64,000 bases of DNA from Adhaeribacter arboris (GCF_003023845.1 NZ_PYFT01000001.1:2976001-3040000), one strand, 5' to 3'; shown: positions 24,652 to 34,359, counted from the first letter of the stretch. Program-made: numbers and translations. The notes: generated by a model from the sequence alone, not told the origin.

Positions 24652-26082
24652 TTAACTTATTTTAAAAACATCCTTTAAAGCCCGGTTAGCCGCATGAAAC
24701 CCGCACATGCCGTGTACTCCCCCGCCTGGCGGCGTGGAGGAAGAACAGATATAAATACCTTTGGCCGACGTGCGGTAAGGTGATAAACTGATGGTAGGAC
24801 GGGTATATAATTGCTGCACGTCGATAACGCCCCCGTTAATATCGCCGCCAATGTAATTCGGGTTGTACGCTTCAATCTGGGCGGTATTCATTACGCTGCG
24901 GCCAATAATTAAATCGCGGAAACCGGGTGCAAAACGCTCTACTTGTTTTTCAATTATTTCGGTCCGGTCGAGGGTGGAGCCGTTGGGTACGTGGCAATAC
25001 GCCCAGGCCACCTGCTTGCCGGCCGGGGCGCGGGTTGGGTCAAACAAACTTTGCTGCGCTAATAACACGAATGGCTTATCGGGGTGCTGCCCGCTGGCAT
25101 TTTGCTTTTCTGTGGCCGCAATTTCTTCGAAGGTATTGCCAATGTGGATGGTGCCGGCGTTCCGGCATTCGGGGGCGGTAAACGGAATCGGACCGTCCAG
25201 GGCCCAGTCAATTTTAAAAACGCCCATGCCGTAGCGGTACCGGTTAAGCTGCCATTTATAAATGGATGAAAACTTGTGACCGGCAATATCTAATAATTGC
25301 CGTGGCGTTACATCTAGCAAAACAGCCCGGGACGAAGGCAATTGCTCTAATTTTTTTACATAGTAACCTGTTTCGATCTTCCCGCCCAAAGAAACAAAGT
25401 AAGAAGCCATGGCATTGGCCATTTGCTGCGAACCTCCTTTGGGAATCGGCCAACCGCGTAAGTGCCCTACGGCCATTAATACCAATCCAATGGCCGAAGT
25501 AGCCAGATTGTTTAGTGGCTGAATGTTATGTGCCGCCATTCCGCCCCAAAGCCCCCGGGCTTCCATGGTCCGGAAACGTTTGGCCAAGAGAGTAGACGGC
25601 GGCAAGGCTTTTAAACCAAACTCCGCCATGGCAATCGGGTATTTGGGAATCGGCAAAGGCCCTAGAACATCCGGAGCCAGCTTAGGCCAGTCCCGCACGG
25701 TAGGCTCCATCAGACTGAGGTAAGTCTGTTTATCTGCCCCCAACAATTCAGCTGTTTCTGTTATCGATTTTTTTAATACGGCGGCGGTGCCGTTATCAAA
25801 AGGGTGCGCTGCAGCAATTTCCGGATAAATAAATTCCAGGCCGTGTTCGTGCAGCGGCAAGGTGCTCATGTAAGGCGAACCGGCCGCCATGGGGTGAATG
25901 GCCGAGCACACATCGTGCACAAAACCGGGTAAGGTTAATTCTTTTGACCGTAATCCGCCCCCGATTGTGTTATTGCCTTCTACTAATAATACCGAAAGTC
26001 CGGCTTGCTGCAACCGGATACCGGCGGCTAGTCCATTGGGTCCGGAACCTACTACTACGGCATCAAAATCTGTCTTCGTCAC
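24652..26082 (-). CDS. PYROXD2/phytoene-desaturase-like FAD oxidoreductase
   Basis: 476 residues. An N-terminal dinucleotide-binding motif V-V-G-S-G-P-N-G-L-A-A-G (11-22) and an E at the end of the second strand are followed by G-G-G-L-R-S. K-G-G-S-Q-Q-M (about 217) and the C-terminal G-I-Y-I-C-S-S-S-T-P-P-G-G-G-V-H-G-M-C-G flavin motif match the PYROXD2/CrtI group. The substrate is not known for most members. The gene is flanked on both sides by copies of repeat families B and C, apart from its neighbours in the sulfur region. Confidence 0.9.
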   Translation of the reverse strand: MTKTDFDAVVVGSGPNGLAAGIRLQQAGLSVLLVEGNNTIGGGLRSKELTLPGFVHDVCSAIHPMAAGSPYMSTLPLHEHGLEFIYPEIAAAHPFDNGTAAVLKKSITETAELLGADKQTYLSLMEPTVRDWPKLAPDVLGPLPIPKYPIAMAEFGLKALPPSTLLAKRFRTMEARGLWGGMAAHNIQPLNNLATSAIGLVLMAVGHLRGWPIPKGGSQQMANAMASYFVSLGGKIETGYYVKKLEQLPSSRAVLLDVTPRQLLDIAGHKFSSIYKWQLNRYRYGMGVFKIDWALDGPIPFTAPECRNAGTIHIGNTFEEIAATEKQNASGQHPDKPFVLLAQQSLFDPTRAPAGKQVAWAYCHVPNGSTLDRTEIIEKQVERFAPGFRDLIIGRSVMNTAQIEAYNPNYIGGDINGGVIDVQQLYTRPTISLSPYRTSAKGIYICSSSTPPGGGVHGMCGFHAANRALKDVFKIS

Positions 26083-26223
26083 AAATAATGTTTAGTTGGA
26101 ATAGGTTAAGCCATTTAACTGTACTTATCCTATTCTCTTAATCTGGTTTGGGAGGATAATGTTTCAATAAACTTTTACGCTACAATAAGCGGTTTGCTCT
26201 TTTTTTAAATTTTTAACCAGAAA

Positions 26224-26261
26224 GTCGACCACCCCTGCCCCTCCTTATCCCAGGAGGGGCG
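26224..26261. repeat. Intergenic repeat family C, copy 2 (inverted)
   Basis: GTCGACCACCCCTGCCCCTCC then TTATCCCAGGAGGGG. This is the reverse-complement form of the copy at 24591-24629, 141 bp upstream of the oxidoreductase start codon. Confidence 0.65.
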
Positions 26262-26303
26262 CTTAAACTCAAATAATCCAATGGCATTAACTTTTAATAA
26301 AAC

Positions 26304-26439
26304 TATGGCGCGGATTTACTTCCGTGACTTGCCTAAACTTAGCTACTTTGCATGGTAAAGAAAATAGCACCACTTTTATAGCAGCAGATTCAACTTTCTT
26401 GTTTTAATCTGTTAGGCACGGAAGTAAATCCACAGCGTA
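26304..26439. repeat. Inverted repeat family B, copy 2
   Basis: The arm beginning TATGGCGCGGATTTACTTCC (26304-26326) pairs with a decayed arm at 26417-26439 (CACGGAAGTAAATCCACAGC). It encloses about 90 bp of unique AT-rich DNA. Confidence 0.7.
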
Positions 26440-26496
26440 AATACTATAGATAAGATATTTCTAAAATTTTTATCTTTTAAACGGCAACTTTAAAAA

Positions 26497-26535
26497 CTTC
26501 CCTCCTTGAATAAGGAGGGATTGGGGTGGTTGATC
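26497..26535. repeat. Intergenic repeat family C, copy 3
   Basis: CTTCCCTCCTTGAATAAGGAGGG followed by ATTGGGGTGGTTGATC, the same orientation as the copy at 24591. With copies B2 and C2 it makes up most of the 478-bp gap between the oxidoreductase and the doxX-like gene; no gene is seen in it. Confidence 0.6.
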
Positions 26536-26560
26536 TTCGAGTTTAGCTTTTTATCTCTTA

Positions 26561-28219
26561 CTAATACTTACCGGCTTCCAAAGTGCTTGCGGAAAGCGCG
26601 TATTGCTTATTGGCTTTATCCAGTACAATGTACACGGAGTTTTTCCGGTCGTCGGTGCCGGTTAAAATTACCCGGGAACCATCCGTGGTCGCGTATTTTA
26701 AAATCATGCGATTGCGTTTCTCGTTTTTAGGAGCATCGGCAAACTCGCGGTCGCGGCGGGTAGAAGCGGCTCTTTTATCAATTTTTGAATTTTCGTCGCC
26801 AATGTTGGCCAAAGCTTCTTTAGGTATCCAATTATCATCGTACACCGGCGCTGCTTCTTTTTTCTTCTGTTGTTTTTTTGCGTTATCCTGGCCACCATCG
26901 CCACCTACTCCGGCTACTTTGTTTCGGCGACCTTGGAACAGGAAATACTTATCCTGCAGGTATAACACCTGGTTCACCGTATCGGCCTGGTAGTGGAAAA
27001 TGCGTCGGCCGCCGCCCACCCCGGAAATTTCGAAGGTACGGTTAATATCGCGCATCGGGTCGCCGCCACCATTCGACAAATCTAATGGCAAAGGCCGGTT
27101 TACTTTATACGTCAGGGTGGTCCATTTCTCAAAGGTTACGTCTTGCCACCGCACCGAATCTTCCGGGGAGAAAGGCAGGACCTGATTGTTAATTCGGAAC
27201 TCCGTTACATGATACGTACCACGCAATTTCTTTACTCCTGCCGTTGAGGGCTGCTTATACGGGTCGTACAAAAAGTTAATGAGTTGCAAATAAAACAACA
27301 CTCCCAGAAATAAGACAATCACGGCAGTTTTTAAACCAATGCGGGTATATTTCTGCCAGGTTTGCGCGAAAGCGGGATAAAAATTAACCGGTACCGTAAA
27401 GCGCTCCTGAATGAGCAAGCGGTATATTTTCGGAATATCGTGTACCAGTAGAAAGGCCGCCAATAAGACAAAATAAGAGCTGTACACGTGCACGCCGCCA
27501 TCGTACGCAAAATTCACGTACACAATATCGCCCAGAGCGCCAAATAACAAGATAGCGCCCAGCGTAGTAGTTCTCCGGAAGAATAATAAAGTACCCGCAC
27601 TTACTTCTACTACGCCGGCAAAAATTTGGTACCAGGGCACAATGCCGATCGATAACCAGTAAATTTTTTGGGCAGTAAAATCACCCAGATTGGTTTCCAG
27701 CAAACCAAAAGAAGGATATGGCATTTGCACCGGTAGTAATTTGGTAAAACCAAACCCGATAATACCAATACCGGCCCGGTAGCGTACAATTACCCGCAGC
27801 CAGTAGTACAGTAAGTTGTAATTTTTAGGCGTCGGAATTCGCTTAGCATCTACCCAGGTCCAGATTAAGCCGCCCACTACGGCTACCAAAAAAGTAACAA
27901 TCCAGTTGGCATAGCCATTCAGCCGGCTACCAAATAAAGTATTGCCGAACAAATCAATGCCCGAGCCGAAACGGGCAATGTCGTATAAATCGCGGTAATG
28001 CAGGTTGGTCCAGTCCAGGTTAGCGACGTGCTTGTACCACTCTACACCGTTCGGAATGGAGAGGCAAACAAAAAAGATAAAGGCCACCCGGAAAATTACT
28101 TTCTGAGTTCTGGTCCATTCCGAGATTATCGGAGAATTCGATATGGTTCCAATCCCGTTACCCGTATCCGGGTTAGTCTGCCGGTTGGTAATAGGCTCGA
28201 TGGTTTCTATTGTAGCCAT
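26561..28219 (-). CDS. DoxX-like membrane protein with long insert (operon B, second copy)
   Basis: 552 residues, with the same architecture as the operon A proteins. R-Y-R-A-G-I-G-I-I-G-F-G-F-T-K-L-L-P-V-Q-M-P-Y-P (about 148) is followed by F-A-G-V-V-E-V-S-A-G-T-L-L-F-F-R-R-T-T-T-L-G and a soluble domain with Y-H-V-T-E-F, P-F-S-P-E-D-S-V-R-W-Q-D and V-Y-I-V-L-D-K-A-N-K-Q-Y. Between about 425 and 505 it carries a charged, Lys/Asp/Gly-rich insert not found in the others. It lies 36 bp after the previous doxX-like gene and ends operon B. Confidence 0.75.
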   Translation of the reverse strand: MATIETIEPITNRQTNPDTGNGIGTISNSPIISEWTRTQKVIFRVAFIFFVCLSIPNGVEWYKHVANLDWTNLHYRDLYDIARFGSGIDLFGNTLFGSRLNGYANWIVTFLVAVVGGLIWTWVDAKRIPTPKNYNLLYYWLRVIVRYRAGIGIIGFGFTKLLPVQMPYPSFGLLETNLGDFTAQKIYWLSIGIVPWYQIFAGVVEVSAGTLLFFRRTTTLGAILLFGALGDIVYVNFAYDGGVHVYSSYFVLLAAFLLVHDIPKIYRLLIQERFTVPVNFYPAFAQTWQKYTRIGLKTAVIVLFLGVLFYLQLINFLYDPYKQPSTAGVKKLRGTYHVTEFRINNQVLPFSPEDSVRWQDVTFEKWTTLTYKVNRPLPLDLSNGGGDPMRDINRTFEISGVGGGRRIFHYQADTVNQVLYLQDKYFLFQGRRNKVAGVGGDGGQDNAKKQQKKKEAAPVYDDNWIPKEALANIGDENSKIDKRAASTRRDREFADAPKNEKRNRMILKYATTDGSRVILTGTDDRKNSVYIVLDKANKQYALSASTLEAGKY

Positions 28220-28255
28220 GGTAATTTTTAAAAATTGTAAGGGGAATTTATCTAC

Positions 28256-29683
28256 TTATAACTTCATCGGTTTTTGGCGGCCTTCGCGGGCAACTTCATC
28301 CAGCAGGTATTTTTTATTTATTTTTTCCAGGACTACGTACACCAGCTCATTCTTCTCATTCAGACCCGACAAAATAATCTGGTTAGCATTTGGTCGCTCG
28401 TACTTCAAAGTTAATTTCTCGTTCTGCCGATTTTTGTTTTTGTTTTGCAGAATCAAAGTTTGATTAGCGGCATCGAACTGGTAAGAATAATACTGCCGAC
28501 CGCCGGAACCGGCTTCTTCGTAATTCCTTTCCTGGTCGTTCAGAAAAATTTCTTCGGTTTTGGCGTACTCTAATGGTGCTTGCTGGTTAGAGCGGATACT
28601 GATAGTAGCCCATTTTTCAAAAACTACATCCTGCCAGCGAATGGGGTCGGTAGCCGAATAAGGTAAAACCTGGTTATTAACCCGGAACTCTTTTACATTG
28701 TACAAGCCACTAGTATTCGGTAAGCCGGCAGTTTTCGGGAAGTGATAAGAGCCTTCTTTTTGGTAAACCGCGTATGTTTTATACCCATACAGCAATACAA
28801 ACACAAACACAAAGCTGCTTTTTAGCACCAAACGCGCACTTTTTTGCCAATCAGTAAATTTAGGATGAAAGCGGTTGGGCAGCGTAGGTTGCTCTAGCGT
28901 GAGTAAGGTAAAAAGCCGTTTGCCATCGTAAGCAAACAAATATAAGGCAATGGTAATCAGGTAAAAACTGTACACGTATTCGCCGCCCTCATAAGCCAAA
29001 TTCGACATAAACACGTTACCGGTAAAAGGTAATACCAGAAAAGCCCCAATGGAAGCGGTTTTGCGGAAAAATAACAAACCCGCCGCTAATAACTCCACCA
29101 AGCCTAAAAATGACTGGTAATCCGGCACAATACCTAAAGTAAGCGAAAATATTTTCCAGGCGTTGAAATCACCGTAATGCGTATTCAGGTTACTAATAGA
29201 AGGAATTGGCGCCTGCATCGGGTATATTTTAATGAAAGCATAGGCAATTAAACCAATGGCTAAGCGATAACGCAGAATAACCCGTACCCAATAATACAAT
29301 TGATTATATTCTTTTCGATTTCGGCCCACAAGCGACCATACCACTGCTCCTACCACCGCAATAGCCAAAACTATTCCCCAATCAGCAAAAGAGCCGATGC
29401 CCCAGCCACTGGTATTTTCCGGGGTAGAAAAAAACTGCGGCGTGTACCGGCTCAAATAAAATATATCCCGGAAATGTAAATCGAGCCAGTTAATGGAAAA
29501 CAGATTGCGAAAGTACTTCCAGTCGAGTGGTACCGCTTGTATAAAAAAATAAATAAAGAAAAAACGAAATGCTGCTTTCTCTAATTTATTCCAATCGGAA
29601 GATGGAACCGGAGGCTCTGGCACATTCACCTTTTCAAAGGCTTTCTTTTTAGAAACAGGTAACGAAATTTCTGCAGTAGCCAT
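28256..29683 (-). CDS. DoxX-like membrane protein with C-terminal soluble domain (operon B, first copy)
   Basis: 475 residues. Membrane segments are followed by R-Y-R-L-A-I-G-L-I-A-Y-A-F-I-K-I-Y-P-M-Q-A-P-I-P (about 135-155), S-F-L-G-L-V-E-L-L-A-A-G-L-L-F-F-R-K-T and a soluble domain (about 315-475) with L-Y-N-V-K-E-F, P-Y-S-A-T-D-P-I-R-W-Q-D and L-Q-N-K-N-K-N-R-Q-N-E-K. It is the positional counterpart of the gene at 6802-8214 and like it lacks the long insert. It is separated from susD B by a REP-like element. Confidence 0.75.
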   Translation of the reverse strand: MATAEISLPVSKKKAFEKVNVPEPPVPSSDWNKLEKAAFRFFFIYFFIQAVPLDWKYFRNLFSINWLDLHFRDIFYLSRYTPQFFSTPENTSGWGIGSFADWGIVLAIAVVGAVVWSLVGRNRKEYNQLYYWVRVILRYRLAIGLIAYAFIKIYPMQAPIPSISNLNTHYGDFNAWKIFSLTLGIVPDYQSFLGLVELLAAGLLFFRKTASIGAFLVLPFTGNVFMSNLAYEGGEYVYSFYLITIALYLFAYDGKRLFTLLTLEQPTLPNRFHPKFTDWQKSARLVLKSSFVFVFVLLYGYKTYAVYQKEGSYHFPKTAGLPNTSGLYNVKEFRVNNQVLPYSATDPIRWQDVVFEKWATISIRSNQQAPLEYAKTEEIFLNDQERNYEEAGSGGRQYYSYQFDAANQTLILQNKNKNRQNEKLTLKYERPNANQIILSGLNEKNELVYVVLEKINKKYLLDEVAREGRQKPMKL

Positions 29684-29740
29684 ATTTTTTAAATTTTTGG
29701 AGTATCAGATATCAGCACTCTATTTTTTTAATTACTGGTT

Positions 29741-29845
29741 CTGTCGCAAACGTCTTCGTTTGTGACGACTTTAGGTAGGCGTCCCGCCTACGCTGGCCAG
29801 AGGCCAGCCCATGGGAACCACGAGCGAGGCGTGCTCGCGGTATGC
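29741..29845. repeat. Diverged REP-like element between susD B and doxX
   Basis: CTGTCGCAAACGTCTTCG, then GTAGGCGTCCCGCCTAC (hairpin), GCTGGCCAGAGGCCAGC (hairpin) and CACGAGCGAGGCGTGCTCGC (hairpin). It shares the CCAGAGGCC and CACGAGCG modules with the elements at 5090 and 8277. It lies at the same place in operon B as copy 2 does in operon A. Confidence 0.65.
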
Positions 29846-29869
29846 GAAAAACTTAAAAATTCACCTCAA

Positions 29870-31219
29870 TTAATAACCCGGATTTTGTTCCAAAGCTTTG
29901 TCGGCATTTAGCTGGTCGATCGGGATGGGCAGCACATATTTATTCGCATCGGTCACTCCCAGAACTTCGGCCACGCGGCCGGTCCGGATTAAATCAAACC
30001 AGCGGTGTGGTTCAAAAGCAAATTCTACGCGGCGTTCGTTTTCAATGGCCAGCAATACTTCGGGTTGCGTAATGGCCGGACTAGGCGCTAAATCGGCGCG
30101 GCTGCGTACTGCGTTTAAATCCGCTAAGGCTTCCGGAAGTTTATTCAATTGAGCCCGGGCTTCGGCCCGGATTAAAAACAATTCGGCAATCCGGATGACG
30201 AAGGTAGGATCGGTAGCGGGGCTGCGGTAATACATGTTGCCGTACCACAATCCTTGCGCAGTTTTCGCGACTAAGGCGTTGCGGTTCCCTCCTACCGTGG
30301 GGTCATTTACCAAGTTTACAAAAGCATCGTTGGGCGCCCATTGCCGGGTACCGCCATTGGCGGGTGGTTGCCAGCTGTTGCGGTGCGTGTTGGTGGAAGT
30401 CGGGCTATAGTAAATTTCAAAAACAGATTCTTCGGTACCACGGGCATTGTTGGCGAAGAAAGCGCTGTAGGGTTTTACCAGTTTGTAATTCGCGGCGTCG
30501 TCCACTAGTTTGCTCGCGTAGGTTTCGGCTTGGGCCCAGTCTTTTTGATACAAATAATAACGCGCGAGTAAAGCCCAAGCCGTTTTTTTGGTGGCCCGGT
30601 AGCGGTTGGTCGTTTCGGATAATAGTTTTTCGGCCTCGGTTAAGTCTTTTAGAACCTGGGCGTAAGTTTCGGTTACCGAACTGCGGCGAATGCGCTCGTT
30701 GTCGGTGAGTTCTTTGGTGGGCGTGAGTACTAACTGTACACCACCCCAGGTACGCGCCAAATCGAAATAAGCCAAAGCCCGCACGAAGTAAGCTTCGCCT
30801 AATAACTGGTTCTTTTTCTCCTGGGTAAAAGTAGCATCCGTTACGGCCGGCACTTTTTCGATAATATGATTCGCGCGGTTGATGGTCTGGTAAATAGCGG
30901 CCCAGGTACTGGCTACCGTAGCATTATCGGCGGTTACGTTATGATTGATAAATTGCGCCACGATAGACTGCGAACCCGTCCATTGAATATTATCGCCCTG
31001 AAAATAACCGATGGATTGAAAATTGGTGCCGTAATAGTTTGCCCCCGCCAGCGCTCCGTATAAACCCCGCACGGCCGTTTCGGCGGTTACGCCATCCACA
31101 ATGGTTTGGTCGTCCACGATGGCTTGGCGCGGCTCTACTTCCAGGAAATTATCGCAGGAAGCTAAACTCAGGGTCAGCACGAAGGGCAGTATATATCTGG
31201 TATTTTTAAAAAATTTCAT
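29870..31219 (-). CDS. SusD/RagB family surface lipoprotein (operon B)
   Basis: 449 residues with lipobox S-L-A-S-C (about Cys22), then D-N-F-L-E-V-E-P-R-Q. The TPR motif LLGEAYFVRALAYFDLART, K-K-T-A-W-A-L-L-A-R-Y-Y-L-Y-Q and the C-terminal A-I-E-N-E-R-R-V-E-F-A-F-E-P-H-R-W-F-D-L are as in the operon A protein. The two are clearly paralogues along their whole length. It follows susC by 24 bp. Confidence 0.93.
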   Translation of the reverse strand: MKFFKNTRYILPFVLTLSLASCDNFLEVEPRQAIVDDQTIVDGVTAETAVRGLYGALAGANYYGTNFQSIGYFQGDNIQWTGSQSIVAQFINHNVTADNATVASTWAAIYQTINRANHIIEKVPAVTDATFTQEKKNQLLGEAYFVRALAYFDLARTWGGVQLVLTPTKELTDNERIRRSSVTETYAQVLKDLTEAEKLLSETTNRYRATKKTAWALLARYYLYQKDWAQAETYASKLVDDAANYKLVKPYSAFFANNARGTEESVFEIYYSPTSTNTHRNSWQPPANGGTRQWAPNDAFVNLVNDPTVGGNRNALVAKTAQGLWYGNMYYRSPATDPTFVIRIAELFLIRAEARAQLNKLPEALADLNAVRSRADLAPSPAITQPEVLLAIENERRVEFAFEPHRWFDLIRTGRVAEVLGVTDANKYVLPIPIDQLNADKALEQNPGY

Positions 31220-31243
31220 TTTTCTAGAAACTTAAATAGAAAC

Positions 31244-34200
31244 TTAAATGGTAATGTTAATTCCGAATTGAATGGTGCGCGGCTGCGGCGGCGTTCCCAG
31301 GTCAAGCCCTTGCGTATTCTGGTCGGTGTTGGTCACGTTCGACTCGGGATCCGGACCGGTGTATTTGGTGAGCAGGAACAAATTGCTACCCACTACGTAC
31401 AGGCGCAGATTGTCGACCTTAACCCGGGATAAAAGATTTTTGGGCAGCGAATACCCGAGGGTAAGCGAACGAAGGCGCAGGAACGAGCCATCTTCTAAAA
31501 AGCGGCTGTTTTGCTCTAAACGGTAATTGTTGCCGATGCCGGTTAAGCGGGGAACGTCGGTTTCGTCGCCGGGCTTTTGCCACCGGTCTAGCTGGCTGGC
31601 AAAAATTACCCGGTTGGCATCGCGGGTACCGCCACCTTCGCCGAAGAACCGGTTGTGGTTCCAGACTTTATTGCCGTATTGGAACGAAATCAGCACACCG
31701 GCATCAAAACCTTTGTAAGTAAAATTGTTGGTGAGTCCACCAAAGAACTTAGGCGATGCGGTACCTAAAATTTGGCGGTCGGCGACGGTGATCTGGCCGT
31801 CTTTGTTTACATCTTCGAACACCGCGTTGCCGGTTTGCGGATCTACGTACAGTTGTTTGTAGGCCCAGAAGGAATACATCGGGTAACCTTGCTGCGCCCG
31901 CAGTAAATCGCGGCTACCGTAAACGGTCGGGATGGGCAGTTTTTCAATTTTGTTGCTATTCCGGGCCAGGTTGAAATTGGTGTTCCAGGTAAAATCGCCG
32001 GCTTGAATGTTAACCGTGTTGAGGCCTAACTCAAAGCCTTTATTACTGATTTCGCCGGCGTTGGTAATGTAGGTCGAGAAACCGGTGCGGGCGGGTACGG
32101 GTAATTGTAACAAAGCGTCAGTAGTATATTTGGAATAGTAATTAAACTCCAGACCAATACGACCCTCGAACAAACCAACGTCTACCCCGGCGTTTACCTG
32201 GCGGGTCCGCTCCCACTTTAAGTTCGGGTTAGCCACTTGCTGCGGGGCAATGCCCGGTTTATCGCCGCTAGTCGCATTATCGACGTAACTGACGCCACCG
32301 GCCCAAAGACCCAGTGGGGCGAAATCGTTAATACCGTTTTGGTTACCGGTTACCCCGAAGCTACCCCGCATTTTTAAATCGCTCAGGGCCCTTACATTTT
32401 TCAGGAAATTTTCTTCTTTTAAGCGCCAGGCGCCACCAATCGACGGGAAGTAGCCCCATTTATTATTGCCCCCGAAGCGGGAAGAACCATCGGCCCGGAT
32501 CGTAAACTCCAACAAATATTTTTCATCAAAATTGTAATCCAACCGGGAGAAGAAAGAAGCCAGCGAATTTTTCGTCCAGGTTTGCGTAGAGGTACGGGTA
32601 GCTGCATCCGAAATTAGGGTAAACGAGTTACTCGCGAAGTTACTGCCTTGGGCCGAAGTATTATTCAACACATCGCTTTGCAAGGTATTCCCCACTAAAG
32701 CGCCAATGGTATGTTTACCGCCAAAGTTTTTGCGGTAAGTAAGGGTTTGCTCGTTCAGCCAGGAAGTTTTTTGGGTTAAGCCGGATGTGGCTAAACCATT
32801 AGTAGGAGCTGCGCCGAGCTGGGTTTTATCGTTCCAGTATTCCGATTCGTCGTAGTTATTATAATCTGCTCCCCAACTGCTCCGGAATTTTAAACCCGGA
32901 ATAATTTCGGCATCCACGAACAAGTTGCCAATGTACCGCAAGCTGGTAGAGTTTACGTCGTAGTTATTCAGGAGTACATCCAGGTTATCGAAACCGGCGT
33001 ACCGAGCCGGGCTGCCATCCGGGTTGTTCTTGGGCAGGTAAGTAGGCGTATGCAGCGCCGATTGCAATAAACCACCCTGCGGACCGTCGCCGGCGCGGGC
33101 CTGGTTGCGGTAAGTGCGCGACACGGTATTACTCACGCCTACTTGCACTTTGTCGTTTACCTGCTGGTCGATGTTTACTTTAAAGCTGGCGCGTTGCAGG
33201 TAAACGGGCTTAATGATAGCTTCTTGTTTGGTGTAACCGCCCCCGATGTAATATTTGGTATTGGCGTTGCCGCCCTGCAAAGATAAATCGTAGTTCGACA
33301 AGGTAGCCGTTCGGAATACATCGCCTAAACGATCGTACGTTTTTTGTTCTTCGGGCAAACCTCTGCCACCTTCGGCCACGGGCCGGAAAGGGCGGTTTTC
33401 AAAGGTTTGCTTTAAAGCCGGATTGTCCAGGCCGGTATTTATCCAATATTCGTTAATTAAAGCAGCGTGTTCCGGACCAGTGGTTAAATCCCAAAGTTTG
33501 GCGGCTTTGGCCCAGCCCTGCGAGGTGTTGAAGGTAACTTTAGGTTTGGTATTGTAGCTGCCGCGTTTGGTGGTAACAATTACTACCCCGTTGGCTCCCC
33601 GGGAACCGTAAATAGCGGTAGCATTGGCATCTTTCAACACTTCAATGCTCTCTATATCGGCGGGGTTAATATCCGCAATGGGAGAAGTAGCTTTACCACC
33701 GGTGTTTACCGTTTGTAAACTGGTGTTATTCACGAAAACCCCGTCAACTACGTACAGCGGGTCGTTGCTGGCGTTAATGGAAGTAGCGCCCCGCACCCGG
33801 ATAAAAATTCCCTCGCCGGGTACGCCGGTGCTCGACGTAATCTGCACACCGGAGGCTTTACCCTGCAACTGAGCCGCAAAGTTACCACCCGGTATGTCTT
33901 TGGTTTCGGAAGGGTTTACTTTACTAACCGAACCAACCAGGTTTTTGCGCTCCTGGCTACCATAACCAACTACCACTACCTCGTTCAGGGCTTTGGTATC
34001 TTCGGTTAAGGTAACCTGCACGGAGCCTTGGCCATTTACCGGAATTTCTTTAGTGGCATAACCAATAAACGAAGCCACCAAAGTACCCGAGCCATTCGGT
34101 ACGGTTAACTGAAAGGAACCATCGTTGCCGGTGGTAGTACCAATGGTAGTATTTTTTAAAACAATGGTTACGCCGGGTAATGGTTCGCCACCCGGACCGG

Positions 34201-34351
34201 TTACTTTTCCGGTAACCGACACGTCGGGCAGGTTTAATTTCCGGATAGTAAAACCAGCAGGAAGAGCGTAAAAAGAATTGGCTAGTAAAGGTGTTCCATA
34301 GAGTGTCAGCAATAAGAAGACTTTACTGCTACGGGAGAGCAGCTTTTTCAT
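31244..34351 (-). CDS. SusC/RagA family TonB-linked outer-membrane transporter (operon B)
   Basis: 1035 residues. A signal peptide (1-25) is followed by a carboxypeptidase-regulatory-like domain (VTGKVTGPGGEPLPGVTIVL, about 45-65), A-L-N-E-V-V-V-V-G-Y-G-S-Q-E-R, a plug with D-I-E-S-I-E-V-L-K-D-A-N-A-T-A-I-Y-G-S-R-G-A-N-G and a barrel that is colinear with SusC A. It imports a ligand with SusD B. The start is preceded by the conserved upstream unit on the opposite strand. Confidence 0.95.
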   Translation of the reverse strand: MKKLLSRSSKVFLLLTLYGTPLLANSFYALPAGFTIRKLNLPDVSVTGKVTGPGGEPLPGVTIVLKNTTIGTTTGNDGSFQLTVPNGSGTLVASFIGYATKEIPVNGQGSVQVTLTEDTKALNEVVVVGYGSQERKNLVGSVSKVNPSETKDIPGGNFAAQLQGKASGVQITSSTGVPGEGIFIRVRGATSINASNDPLYVVDGVFVNNTSLQTVNTGGKATSPIADINPADIESIEVLKDANATAIYGSRGANGVVIVTTKRGSYNTKPKVTFNTSQGWAKAAKLWDLTTGPEHAALINEYWINTGLDNPALKQTFENRPFRPVAEGGRGLPEEQKTYDRLGDVFRTATLSNYDLSLQGGNANTKYYIGGGYTKQEAIIKPVYLQRASFKVNIDQQVNDKVQVGVSNTVSRTYRNQARAGDGPQGGLLQSALHTPTYLPKNNPDGSPARYAGFDNLDVLLNNYDVNSTSLRYIGNLFVDAEIIPGLKFRSSWGADYNNYDESEYWNDKTQLGAAPTNGLATSGLTQKTSWLNEQTLTYRKNFGGKHTIGALVGNTLQSDVLNNTSAQGSNFASNSFTLISDAATRTSTQTWTKNSLASFFSRLDYNFDEKYLLEFTIRADGSSRFGGNNKWGYFPSIGGAWRLKEENFLKNVRALSDLKMRGSFGVTGNQNGINDFAPLGLWAGGVSYVDNATSGDKPGIAPQQVANPNLKWERTRQVNAGVDVGLFEGRIGLEFNYYSKYTTDALLQLPVPARTGFSTYITNAGEISNKGFELGLNTVNIQAGDFTWNTNFNLARNSNKIEKLPIPTVYGSRDLLRAQQGYPMYSFWAYKQLYVDPQTGNAVFEDVNKDGQITVADRQILGTASPKFFGGLTNNFTYKGFDAGVLISFQYGNKVWNHNRFFGEGGGTRDANRVIFASQLDRWQKPGDETDVPRLTGIGNNYRLEQNSRFLEDGSFLRLRSLTLGYSLPKNLLSRVKVDNLRLYVVGSNLFLLTKYTGPDPESNVTNTDQNTQGLDLGTPPQPRTIQFGINITI

Positions 34352-34359
34352 AAGTTTTG

